From Strigamia acuminata (taxonomy: Eukaryota > Arthropoda > Chilopoda > Geophilomorpha > Linotaeniidae): 64,000 nucleotides of DNA. Numbering within the stretch: the stretch's first letter is position 1; each line of letters opens with the position of its first letter. Location of the stretch: positions 45,950,581 to 46,014,580 of the forward strand of contig OX442314.1 of NCBI GenBank assembly GCA_949358305.1, read 5' to 3'. Made by a program: the position numbers and the translations under genes. The notes under the pieces were generated by a model. That model was not told the origin of the DNA, ran no database searches, and saw only the letters and a list, made by a program, of their open reading frames with translations. Shown piece after piece: positions 30,901-41,822 of the stretch.

Positions 30901-33362
30901 CTCATTTTACCGGTGATTCCATTCGTTTTTTAATTTTAAACAAGCCGAATCGTTGAAAAAGTGTTCGTTTCCTTCGTTTGTCTCGCCGGGAAGTCGACTG
31001 TTACGTATCGGCGGTGCTTTTGCGCGTGTCGCTTGTTGCGACCGTGCGGCTTCGCCGAAGCAAAAATCGTCATTGTTCCGGGCAAGAAAATGGATTTTTG
31101 TTCGATTTTTCAGGTTTTGGAATGATTTGTGGTGATTCTCCACTCATTGCGAACCTAATTCATCGATTTAACGTTGTTTTTCGCCAAAAAAGGTTGATTT
31201 TTGTAGCAAAATTTGGGAAAATTTCGGGGAAAACTCAATTTTCTGGTAAACTATCCTTCGTCGAAAGATTTCTTATGATTGTAACAACTTATTTTTAAAT
31301 AAAAACATGTCGTTTCGTTATAAAACGTTTGGTTTGTGTTCGATTTCTCAAACACTTTGGATTTTTTTTTTGCTTTTTGGTCAAAAATATCCATTTTTTG
31401 GTTGAATTTATTTCCTGTAAACACTAAACTTTTCAACTGGGCCATCGTAACTTCCGGGAATAAACATACTTCCCTATTACAAAGCTTTATCTATTTTGAA
31501 TTTGTGTTTGTCGGTATTGTTCAATTTTCATTATTTTCGATTTCGTAGTGACTGATCATTACCGGAGACGGGTCATACACTATTTGCTAAGTCCCGTTGC
31601 TGTTTTAACAACTCTTCCACAAATTTTTTAATAAAGTCCCTGACCAGGTAGTCCATCTACTCGAATGTTAATTGAGTGGAATAATTTGGATAAAACCCTG
31701 TTTCGTAGTCATTTTTTCGCGTCTACGTGCTTGCGCACATGTCGAAATTTGACAAAAAACCTTGGTTTTTTATTCCTGTTTGCACAACAAATGGTTTTTT
31801 AAAATTTGTTTTCGTTTCCCAGTCTTCCTTTTGAGAAGATAAAAAACTAGAACAGTTCAAAAATTGAAATACAAAACGTTTTTTCACCTGTTTTTTTGTG
31901 TGAATCTTTTGAAATGTTTGCACATCTCTCAGACTCCACCAAGATAAGTGAATATCTTGGTGAGGGGTTTTTTTTTGGCAATTTAGCAAAAGAACGAATG
32001 AAGAGTAGAGTTCTCCCGCAAAACTGCCTGAGTTCGACACACAGCTGGCTGCTAACCAGGCTTGACACTTGGCCAGATAAAGTCAAACAGCAAACGTCGT
32101 TACTGCCCGCTCCAGAGCCTCCACTTTTCTCACCTTAGGAAGTGCCCTGCTGCATGTTTTCACCCGGGATGGAAGGAAAAGAATTCGAAGAAGAGAAAGA
32201 ATTAAAAGAAAGTTGCCAAGAGAGGTCTTTTTGGAGATGTAGGTATTTCTCGGGCAATGCCAATTCCATTCATCTTGGGGACGAGAATCGATGGAAGTTG
32301 AGTAGGCACGTGAAAAAATGAAAAGAAAATTCAAAAGGTACAGTCATGGATTCACCCAATGTACAATGAGTTAGCCATTCTGTCAACACACGTGTAAATA
32401 GTGTGCCTTTGAGCACGTCACCGGCGATTTACCATCTCACGGGCCGCTCTCCTATTCTCCAAACCCCAGTGGTTGTAGTCGCAGATAAAAACCTAATTTA
32501 GTTCCTGCAGGCAAGAAAAAATTCACAGTTTTCATCTTTAACATCCACTGGTGCAGGGAAACAAGGGAAAGTTCGCAGTCATTACCTAATACTGTACTCG
32601 TGCTTGGCGTGCATACTAGTGTTTACCACGGTGGCTAACCGATCCCTTTGCACCGAGCTTTTTACATTTGACCTCCCTGGGCGCCGTCCCAGATCATTGA
32701 TACATCTGTCCACTCGACGATGCAAACACCAGCGCTTCACCAATACTTTCGGTCTGATAAATCGTACGTCCTACGCCCGACCCATGAAAGCGACTAAAAA
32801 ACAATGTTTAGAATTTGTACGTGGCTTTTAATTACCTGCGCGAACGCATGTCACTTTTTGGTATTGAGCGACTTGTTGATCAGTTTCAAGAAGCCCTGTC
32901 CGGTTTCAGCGACAACATACAAAAACAGTCCTTCATATAGGTGCTTTTCACCCAAAATGCAAAATAATAAGGTTGGTAAGCATTCCGGAAATGTTTTCTT
33001 AATTAAGTCAACAATCCAGGCAACCTACCCAAAAATGAAATGATACGCAATGATATCGCAACAATGCTCAACTTGAAGTCGTACAGCGGCACTAGGTCGC
33101 TTGCCTCCAATAACCTCCGGACTCGACTACGCCACAAGCCTCACCCGCACAACAACACCCAGTTAGCACGCGCAAATATCAAGGTTTGGTCAACAGGGTC
33201 CGTATATTGGATGGTTATATCAAACTACTGGCCTCAGCAGTCCACAACCAGGTCCAATACCCATATTCACAACCAGGTCTCGAGATTCGAACTTAAATTT
33301 CACAAACAACAAACAAAAATTCTCCTAAAAAACATTCGTTTTGTTGTAAAAAAAAAATTTTA
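30901..33362. other. 5' interior of the LARD-like element, non-coding
   Basis: Between primer-binding site and array. No long frame on the minus strand; a GC-richer patch around 32,640-32,800 and 33,090-33,290 has no recognised content. Confidence 0.5.
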
Positions 33363-33380
33363 TCCCAGGACGGGCCACCA
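33363..33380 (-). promoter_or_regulatory. Primer-binding site of the LARD-like element
   Basis: Two bases inside the 5' LTR the minus strand reads TGGTGGCCCGTCCTGGGA; the TGG start is the complement of a tRNA CCA end. The tRNA was not identified. Confidence 0.75.
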
Positions 33381-33382
33381 AT

Positions 33383-33959
33383 TGTGAGAGTGGACGGGCA
33401 CGGTTCGGGCACTGGAATGCCCAAACAGCGCCGGACGCACGACACGTGAGGATGGAAGACACACAAGAGACTGAGCTTAATGGTTTATGGCCTTTATTCA
33501 GTGTCTAGGGGGTCAGTCCCGATGTCTCTCCCATTGCTACGCTGCATTGCTGCAGCATACCTGTGACCACACGCGGCATACTTGGTTAGGGTTAACCATG
33601 TGTGCGGCGTGGTCACGCCGATGTTCAGTGAGTTCAGTGAGTCCACGGTGATTACTCACGGTACTGGGATTGGCATGCCGGCCAAGTCCCTAAGTAACAC
33701 CATGGTGAACAAGAGTGTGGAGCGGTCTGATGTTGGTCAGGACCGTTCCTGTGGAACTCTGGCCACAAACAGGATGTTGGGCCTTTTATACCGGACTCTT
33801 GCACCATGGGTACGAGAGTACCTCTTCCCATTGGTTGTGGGGGTTGGTGACCGGATATGACGTCATCCTGGTCACCATCCCTCAACCGTCAACGCCACCT
33901 GGCGGGTGGGGTTGGATTGGGCCATGCGGGAGTGTTGCAGTGGCCGATGATCGGTCACA
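33383..33959 (-). repeat. 5' LTR of the LARD-like element
   Basis: 577 bp, TGTGA...TCACA. On the minus strand it has a TATAAAAGG box (33,782-33,790). It carries a second GTTCAGTGA unit absent from the other LTR. Confidence 0.92.
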
Positions 33960-33963
33960 GTTG

Positions 33964-35149
33964 TATAGTTTCATTTTCTCTTGGAGAAAGAGTTAATAAA
34001 ACTCTGGCTCTGGGGGCGTATCACGGTCCAAGTTTAACGCGTAATAATTTACGCCTTTTACCCTGTGTTTTCCAGCAATGCGAGTAGCATTTCAATTGCT
34101 TGTGTAGCAAACAGTCTTGGCGCATGAAAAGAGCCAGAATAGCTTGAACTCACTCAACTGGGCCATCAACTGCTTGTACCTCCCGGGAAGGAGAGCCTCA
34201 CTGGCTCTCTAATCACACTGCATACTTGTACCCATGTACAACAGTGCGCCTAGCAACAAGTGCGCTTAGCAACATTTAACAATGGCGCAATACAAATTTA
34301 AATATAACAACAGTAGTGCCAACAAGGCTACCGTACATAAACCAAAGATGCTAAACTTGAGATAGGTAAAAAAAACTTAAGGTGACATACTACAAAGCAA
34401 ACAGAAAAGTTAATAACCTAAAGAATAAGTTTAACAAGTAATCTGAAATATAAGCTAACTGTAAACACACTTGAAAAGAGCAATGCTGAGCTCAAACAGC
34501 AACCGCCAATCAGGGCGCAGCAATGCCTAAAACTCCATTTCTTAAAGCAAGTAACAACAGAAGTAAAAAAGCTTAGAATAATAACCATTAACAATGGTAA
34601 GATACACAAATCAATAACTAATAATATTCCCTGTGCTAGGTTCCAGCAAGAAACCCCAAAACGAGGACAACGGGACAGCAGTGCAGCACCAAAAACCCAC
34701 AATGGCATTGACTTATATGCAGGTCGCACACGGCCACGAGAGGCGTTACAAGGCGCACGCTCATGCCTGACGCTCCTATACGCTCGTATTCGCGCCTCAA
34801 CGTCCACCCAGCGACCAACAACACCTACAGACAACTCAGAACATCAGCACAAGTCCCCAGTTCAAATCAAATTAGCATGTAAAACCTTCTTAAAACTAAT
34901 AATTCGCTTAAATACACAGTTTCCCGAATCCAGTACACTAGTGCTATAGCGGCTATGCCGAAAATACACAGACACGCCCAGCTCCTTCACAAGTAGACTG
35001 GAACCGGAACTACTCACAGAAACAGACTTAAACTACTCAAGTCATTTTCACGCTGTATTTTAATAAAAGAAATATGTTTCATTTTTTACCAATGTGTTAT
35101 TTTTTGTAATTACAAAAAATAAGAGATTATGAGAAAAATTGGTTTTTTT
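33964..35149. other. No gene recognised
   Basis: Begins after the LARD target site. Short repeats such as GTGCGCCTAGCAACAAGTGCG near 34,240 and a minus-strand frame at 34,418-34,834 without family motifs. Confidence 0.45.
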
Positions 35150-35420
35150 ATGAACGTTGCCAGGGCAACGAGACCGGGATAGATGAGGGTGGCAGGAAGC
35201 ATTTCCTGCCACCAAAGAGAAAAAACGCTAGTTTTCCTCAGTCTAAAAATTACATTGAAACTGAAAAGTCACACAAAAATTACTCCTAGAAACATGATTT
35301 CACTTGTTGTAATTTCTGACATTAGTTCAATATTTTGGATTCCTTCTAGCAACACACTGCACAAGTGTTGTGAGAGTTCATCTTGCCATTGAATTACCAG
35401 TGGTGAGATTCCTTTTTTGT
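35150..35420 (+). repeat. Dispersed repeat with GGCAGGAA palindrome, copy 2
   Basis: Contains GGCAGGAAGCATTTCCTGCC (35,190-35,215 region), then CCTCAGTCTAA, AAAAATTACTCCTA, GGATTCCTTCT and GTTCATCTTGCC in the same order as 54,036-54,390. It lies directly upstream of a Tc1/mariner relic and may be the transposon's end region. Confidence 0.6.
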
Positions 35421-35494
35421 TGTGGGGAACATTCCTCAACGAGATATTTCCTTGCTACGAATAGCCGGTGTACGAGCTTGTCGTACCAGAGAAG

Positions 35495-35690
35495 AAGTTG
35501 CACTCATTCAACCAGTGTGAGAACAATCCAAAGGATTCGGAAACAATGGAATGAAACCAACGCAGTGACCAGGCAAGAGGGCAGTGGAAGACCAATTGTT
35601 ACATCCAATGTTGACAATGAAAGAATTTTTACTCATTGTTTGAACCATCCATTTGCGTACCCATGGGGGCTGTGGTGATTGGTGCATCTG
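35495..35690 (+). pseudogene. Tc1/mariner-like transposase relic, copy 2
   Basis: Frame with SVRTIQRIRKQWNETNAVTR and GSGRPIVTSNVDNERIFTH, nearly the same as the relic at 22,455. It is better preserved here (no internal stop) but cut off after about 60 codons by unrelated sequence at 35,660. It represents the helix-turn-helix DNA-binding part only. Confidence 0.75.
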
Positions 35691-36013
35691 GCACCTGATT
35701 GCCCTCGCCCCATATTTGCAGAGGTGATTTATGTGACGTATCACAAAAGCACCAGTGGGGAGCACCAAACAATAAATAACTTAACCATTACGCTCTACAA
35801 CTGTGGTCACAGCCCACTTAGATGCTGAGGCCAAAAAGATTCATTACCACACTCGAGTATGGAGAGTGAGTTCCGGCAGAAAGCTCAAGGAGCCCCCAAG
35901 CTGTAGACCGGCCGATGCGTGCGGATTTGCCCATCTGCTATCTGTGTTTTGAAGGTCGTGGCATGCTCAAGCCCCGATTTGCCCTCCACGATGTTGGACG
36001 CTGGACAGTCAAG
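35691..36013. other. No gene recognised
   Basis: Unassigned sequence between two repeats. Confidence 0.4.
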
Positions 36014-37529
36014 CAGATGTCAACTCAACTTTAACAAGAAACAGATTTAATTTTCCTCTAAACCTTTTTGAAAAGTGTGTTTATAAAAGTTTAGTTTAAC
36101 TCTTGTCATGTGTCTGAAGTTTGAAAGCACTCGTCGGTGCCTAATTAGCAGTTTGGCACAAAATAAACGTACTAGGTCATCCAAGTAGGCATTTAAATAA
36201 CAAAGAACTGTTTAAGAAACCGAATTTCTTGAATTCGAAGTTAAATCTTTTCTTTGGACAAATGCTTTACCAAATCATTTCTGGTAGAATTTCGAATTTG
36301 TGTGATAATTATATGGTTTGTTTGCACAGTTACAAGAAAGATTCGAGATGAAAATAAAGATCCAAAAAAAAACAGCATCAAACACCAAGGATTTCGATGG
36401 CCCAAATACATCAGAAACATTTGAAAGAAAACACCAGATAAAGGTCACATTAGCTTTCAATGTGGTTTTACAACAACAGAAAATGTAAATGCCACAATCA
36501 TATGGGAATGCGGGCTTACAATACAACAGAAAATGTAAATGCCGCAATCATATGGCACTACGGGCTTACAATACAACAGAAAATGTAAATGCCGCAATCA
36601 TATGGCACTACGGGCTTACAATACAACAGAAAATGTAAATGCCGCAATTGTTTTCGAGCGAAAAAACGAACGACATTTCGAGCTATGACCGATGAGCGAA
36701 ATAATGGCGCACAACGACGAAATGGAATGGAATGGGACGAAATGTAATGGGATGCGGACTTAAACAATGCGCCGCCTTCACTCATATTCGGATATTTGAA
36801 TAAGGAATGGACCAGAGCTCTATTTTGGTTCAACTGAGAGCAATCAAGTCATCAGTTTCTCCAGGGGTGACCACGAGGAGGTACAGAGTTGGATTTTACA
36901 CCCCCAATCAACCATCGTATCGACAAACATTTCGGTTTTCCGTCCGTCGAATGTCTTCAAATTTCTTCAAAACGGACGATAATCTGCAAAAACACGATAA
37001 AAGTGATTAAAAAACGTGAATACTCATAGATGCACGTCGAAATAAGTCATAAAATTTCTTGGTCGAAACAAAGGGATGGTCGCTCGAGTTGAAATTTGAT
37101 CCCAAATCACGAGTGCGAACAAAGAAAAACGGTAAAGTTCAATTAAATCATTTTGTTCTTAAATCAATGGTCAAATATTACACAAAATGTTAAAATTAAG
37201 CTAAACAATTCATTAACCAACTAAATAATATCCGTAACCAAACCTTAAAATCAAATCCTAACCGAATTCCATCCACTAGCTGCGTAGAACTGACTACGGG
37301 GATCACAAACCTAAAAACAAAATAAATTACTCGCGATAGAAAGAATCCTTAAGGCCATGGCTAGATAAACAGAACCATTCTCACAGGAGAAACTTATCCT
37401 CGCTCATGATTGGCTACGCATGAAATGGCGGCAATTTAAAAACATCTCACTCCATGTATTTCAAACAAATCTTTATTACTGCGGTAATATAATTTATTCA
37501 CAACAATAACAATTCGATTTATGGACATT
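36014..37529 (+). repeat. Large dispersed repeat, copy 2
   Basis: The cleanest copy, from AGATGTCAACTCAACTTTAA to ATTTATGGACATT. It holds four units of about 53 bp (ACAGAAAATGTAAATGCCGCA, then ATCATATGGCACTACGGGCT) at about 36,475-36,645. Confidence 0.78.
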
Positions 37530-38715
37530 AATGTGTGAAACACGTTTAGCTGTTGCCATGGTGACTCATGCCTTTTGAGAATTGCTGTTTTGCTCATTTT
37601 CTATATTATTTCTGACTTACTGTGTATATTTCTCCATTTTTTATGTAATGTTTCATCTAGTTGTGCATACTCTTAAGGTTTCTATGTTGTTTTATGCTTT
37701 TCCAGAATTCTCATGTTAAACCTAGTATAAGCCTTTTCTATGAACTACTATTAATAATAATAATAATAATAATATTGTTTATTGGAACTACTACCAGAGT
37801 AATCCTGTCCCTCCCAACAGCCTAAGCCTACAGGGGGAGAGACAGGACATAATTAATACAAAAAACAAAACTGCCCACAAACTTGATAAGCATAACGACA
37901 AAAAATAAAAGTTTTTACAACTAATAATGAGATGATGCTATGATTAAGTGATGTTATTGTTTAAGGTTTCTTTGGTGATGGATTTTGTATTGTTTAGCTA
38001 GTAAAGCACTGGTTTTCAATGAGACTAGCCCTGTCTGCTTTTTCTCCCCAACTTTGTCATGGACCTTATGTTCTAAGACTCTTTAGGAGTCAGTTCAGTT
38101 ATCTTCCTCCTTCCTCGCCCTCCGAGGTCGCGCCTGGGCAACTACGTGACGGGTTAGCCCAGAGCTCGCGTTGGTGAAACCAGCCTCACCCCAACCCACT
38201 TCTTCTTCTTGACCGGGACAGGGCGACCGTCCGCCACACCCCACACACAAACATTCAAGTCAAGTTAAACAAGTAAATCAAAAAAACTACGTTTTTGAAA
38301 AAGGCGTTTATGCCAGATGTGGTTTTTGATAGTGATTTAAAATCTGCAATTTCGGTTTGGTGTTAGTATATCTGATCCACGACACACACATAACGTTAGT
38401 TAAATTCTAAGTGACTTTATTCAAAATACAACAGGTTTACCGTATATTATCGATTACTACGCGGGCCTCTAATAGCCCGCGGACCTCGAATTGCGCACAG
38501 GGCAAAATATTTTTTTGCCAATAACGCGCGGGCCTCGAATTGCGCGCGGGTACGAAATTTTGGCACAAAATGTGCCAAAAAAGGATGACAAATGACACGT
38601 TTTGCATACGTTTCAGCAAAAAATTACCGAAACGTATGGAAAACGTCTCAATTGTCACACTTTTAGGTGTTTTTCGCCAGTTGGCTGATGCTGGGTTTTA
38701 ATAGTCCGTGGAAAA
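37530..38715. other. Repeat-derived, no gene recognised
   Basis: Includes an (AAT)n run at about 37,749-37,774 followed by a hairpin TCCTGTCCCTCCC with GGGGGAGAGACAGGA (37,803-37,850), which may be a LINE-type 3' end, and GCGCGGGCCTCGAATTGCGC words near 38,460-38,550. Confidence 0.4.
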
Positions 38716-39184
38716 ATGCAGAATTTATGTGCAAAAATGCAGAATTTGTGTGCAAAAATGCAGATTGTGTGGAAAATGCAGAATTTATGTGTAAAAATGC
38801 AGAATTTCTGTTCAAAAACGCCAAATTTTAATTTAAGAAAGCCATTTTTAGTTTTAAAAATACTCAATTTATATGCCCAAAATGAATTTTTATCTGCAAA
38901 ATTGCAATTTCTTAGAAAATAAGTCATTTTTATGTGCAAAAATGCAATTTTTATGTGCAAAAATGCAATTTTTATGTGCAAAAATGCAATTTTTATGTGC
39001 AAAAATGCAATTTTTATGTGCAAAAATGCAATTTTTATGTGCAAAAATGCAATTTTTATGTGCAAAAATGCAATTTTTATGTGCAAAAATGCAATTTTTA
39101 TGTGCAAAAATGCAATTTTTATGTGCAAAAATGCAATTTTTATGTGCAAAAATGCAATTTTTATGTGCAAAAATGCAATTTTAG
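38716..39184. repeat. 21-bp minisatellite
   Basis: About twelve near-perfect copies of TTTTTATGTGCAAAAATGCAA at 38,927-39,181, preceded by a degenerate variant (ATGCAGAATTTATGTGCAAAA) from 38,716. The 21-bp period leaves several frames open on both strands, which gives spurious proteins. An isolated further piece lies at about 39,715-39,750. Confidence 0.95.
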
Positions 39185-39392
39185 ACTTCTAAACTCTTAT
39201 GTTTAGAAAGTCTCATGAAACGGTCATGTCTGTCCGTCCGTCGACAACGATTTCGCAAAAACTACCACAGCTAGAGCCAAACGGACAACGGCATTAAATC
39301 GAGCTCACCGATATTAGTATCCTAAGGTATTTTCAGATTTCTCGGACCTCCGGTTGAATTAATAAACCGGTTTTAGTGCATTTTTAGCCGTG

Positions 39393-39455
39393 TATTCCAT
39401 GAAAATTACGGAAATGACGTCATCGTGACGTCATTTCCGTAATTTTCATGGAATA
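39393..39455. repeat. Perfect 63-bp palindrome with two TGACGTCA sites
   Basis: Two 30-base arms with no mismatch around a central TCG. Each arm contains TGACGTCA, the CREB/ATF recognition sequence. It can form a cruciform or an RNA hairpin. Confidence 0.95.
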
Positions 39456-40399
39456 GACTTGGGACAGATGGAAAACGGGAAACGGGAAATTATAACGACG
39501 GAAATGCAAAGCTAATGAAACGTTCCTTGTACGGGATTGGTTTACATCCCGGCGCCGGCGTATTTGGCGGGGTTCTGGGCGAAGAAGCTTTTGAATGATT
39601 TAATTGCGAAATTGGTTGTTTTGTATCATTAATTTATTATTATTTTTTTTTAAATTAGGAGCAGGGTTTAGAAGTCTCATATGTAATGCTTCCCTGCATT
39701 ACAAATGTTTACTTGTTTATGTGCAAAAATGCAATTTTTATTTGCAAAATTGGAATTTTTAGAATAATAATGGTCCCTTATAGATGAGAGGCTATTTAGT
39801 ATTTTGTTGCAAAATAAATACTAAACTTAAAAAAAACCTTCACAAAGAATATTTTTCAATTTTCTCTAAAACTGATTGAATTTGAGAAGTTTGTGTAGTT
39901 TGTGTATTTACTGTTAAATACACATTATAATAACTCACTCCTGCTAAAAAAATTCCTAAAATTTCACTCCTTTCCTCATGAGACAGGTGTCTAGGCATTT
40001 TGATTTGGACAAAATAAATTTTACAATTTTATTATGCAAATGAATTAGCGTAATACAATAAATATAACAGCTGAAACAATCACCCACCCTAGATAATAGA
40101 TTTATCCAATCACCCTTGTGGCGAAAATTGAAATTAATCATTTCAATTTCAGCAGCAAGCAGAACGCGACAATTTTTATGGCCACAATTGTACATGGAAC
40201 TACGTAATACATCTTGTCGTCCTATTGATTTTGATATGTTAAGTATGGTGAATGATGAAATATCTGTTGATACATTGTGGAAATGGTCAAGAAGTGGCCA
40301 AGCAGTTATTGCTAAGCCACAAATGGTAGTGTATGACAATGGAATTTGCATACTTTATTTAATTGTTATTGGTGTTAAAGTAGAAAATTTATAAAAACA
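39456..40399. other. No gene recognised
   Basis: AT-rich; a frame at 40,116-40,394 has no family motif. Confidence 0.45.
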
Positions 40400-40645
40400 C
40401 TCCGATCGTAGATTGTCGCCCAACGCCCCCCGACGCCGTCAGCTGTCGATCATCGCCCGACGTCGGTCGGGCGTTGGGCGTCGACTCTCGGTCGTAGGGC
40501 ATAGGGCCCCGGTCGCCAGGACCAGAAATGATTAATTCATAAACGTAGGGCCCCACGCCCTACGCCTTACGCCGGACGACGGCGTCGGGTGACAATCGAC
40601 GGCGCAGGGCTTTGGGACCTACGGTTATGACTTTGGACCTTCTGG
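40400..40645. repeat. GC-rich foldback block
   Basis: GATTGTCGCCC...CCGACGCCGTC (about 40,412-40,441) pairs with GACGGCGTCGGGTGACAATC (about 40,577-40,598); inside, TAGGGC...GGGCCCC and GTAGGGCCCC...GCCCTACG form further dyads. It is much more GC-rich than its surroundings. Confidence 0.6.
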
Positions 40646-40648
40646 TCT

Positions 40649-40720
40649 GATGGCCCTCCTGGGCCACGTGGCAATTTGTTCAAAAATAGAAAAATTTACA
40701 CGTGGCCCAGGAGGGCCATC
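40649..40720. repeat. Perfect 22-bp inverted repeat
   Basis: Arms 40,649-40,670 and 40,699-40,720 (GATGGCCCTCC...CACGTG) match without mismatch around a 28-base AT-rich loop. GGAGGGCC words continue to 40,766. Confidence 0.9.
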
Positions 40721-40772
40721 GAACCAGGAGGGCCAGGAGGGCCCTCCTGGTCCGATGGCCCTCCTATGATAT

Positions 40773-41202
40773 ACCGTATTACCTCACATTAAGCCGCATG
40801 CCAGTATAATTCGAGTTATGCCGGCATGCCGATAAACCTCGTTTTTAACGGCATGCCGGTCTAAGTGAGAACAAATTTTTCTAAATGAGAATTTGGTTAA
40901 AACAAGCATAAAATCCTTTTTAGATGTCCAAAATGTAAGAAATTACTTAGTATTTCTATAAATTTACCCAGATTTTAATACAAATCTACAGAAAATTAGG
41001 AAAACTTCGATTTTAAGCCCAAAAACCAACATAATTATTCATTCGGGCCCTTTAAAATAAAAAAACAAAAAACCCACTTTTTCATTTATACCGGCATGTT
41101 TCGGTTTACACCGGCATGCCGGTATAAAATTTTTGTACGCAATTTTAAATACCTGGTAAACCCATGCCCAACGGCATGCCGCTTTATGTGAGGTAATACG
41201 GT
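40773..41202. mobile_element. 430-bp MITE with GGCATGCC motifs
   Basis: Ends ACCGTATTACCTCACATTAA and its near-perfect complement. Several CGGCATGCCG palindromes lie near each end. It is inserted in a TATGATAT-type microsatellite, one unit of which remains on the left. Confidence 0.75.
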
Positions 41203-41304
41203 AGTATGATATAGTATGATATAATATGATATAGTATGATATAGTATGATATAGTATGATATAGTATGATATAGTGTGATATAGTATGATATAGTATGAT
41301 ATAA
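41203..41304. repeat. Microsatellite (ATATAGTATG)n
   Basis: About ten units of a 10-bp motif with occasional substitutions. Confidence 0.95.
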
Positions 41305-41822
41305 ACAAAATCACAATTTTTCAGCAAAAAAAAAAATAGATAGAAAAAAAATTTTCCTATTCAAGAAAGAGCTTGTCCATAAATCCGTGTAGCCTTATAC
41401 TTCGAAGGGTTAAAAAAAATTCGGTAAAGAGAACGTGAACTATTAGTTCAAGTTAATGAATTTAAACTTAGTTCACTTTGGGAAAAATTAGAGTGAGCAA
41501 ACTGCGTTCACTTGGTCATGAACATGAACTTATAAGTTTTCCCAATTTAGTGGACGAGATACAATACACTGTGATTTTAGATCTGGCTCCAAAAATAACT
41601 GTTTTCTAAACCTTTCCTGTTACTACGTATTATACACTTTAATACTTTTTCTTATTAGAATTTAATGTTATTTAATATTTATGTGCAATTAATTCACACC
41701 AAAATGGGATTCAAAAATCCAAAAATATATTAAATAAATAAATAATAAATAAATAAATAAATAAACAGATAAATAAATAAAAACAATGCAAATATACAGT
41801 TAGGTTAATACGGACTAAATAT
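41305..41822. other. 3' flank of the SLC16 gene
   Basis: AT-rich; an AAAT/AAATA microsatellite at about 41,729-41,783 lies just downstream of the gene's stop codon. On the minus strand, runs of AATAAA-like words are frequent, so the polyadenylation site cannot be singled out. Confidence 0.4.

Larger units (their letters stand above)
24895..33959 (-). mobile_element. Complete young LTR element without pol (LARD-like)
   Basis: Two direct repeats, 24,895-25,462 and 33,383-33,959, read as identical except for one tandem 9-bp GTTCAGTGA copy in the second. Each begins TGTGA and ends TCACA, and GTTG flanks the whole (24,891-24,894 and 33,960-33,963) as a 4-bp target duplication. On the minus strand a TGGTGGCCCG primer-binding site follows the 5' LTR and a G8 polypurine tract precedes the 3' LTR, fixing the orientation. 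The 7.9-kb interior encodes one 520-codon ORF near its 3' end and no protease, reverse transcriptase or integrase. It must have moved with enzymes supplied in trans, and recently, given the near-identical LTRs. Confidence 0.92.

Noticed and set aside
33960-33963. Plus-strand orientation for the 9-kb LTR element
   Set aside because: On the plus strand neither a primer-binding site follows the left LTR nor a purine tract precedes the right one; both are correct on the minus strand.
38927-39181. CRISPR-like array
   Set aside because: Units are contiguous 21-bp tandem repeats with no unique spacers, in animal DNA.
38655-39206. Long frames encoding repeated HIKIAFL, MCKNAIF or YVQKCNF
   Set aside because: They arise from the 21-bp minisatellite being a multiple of three; several frames on both strands are open at once.
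41039-41314. Tyr/Ile-rich minus-strand ORF
   Set aside because: Translation of the (ATATAGTATG)n microsatellite.
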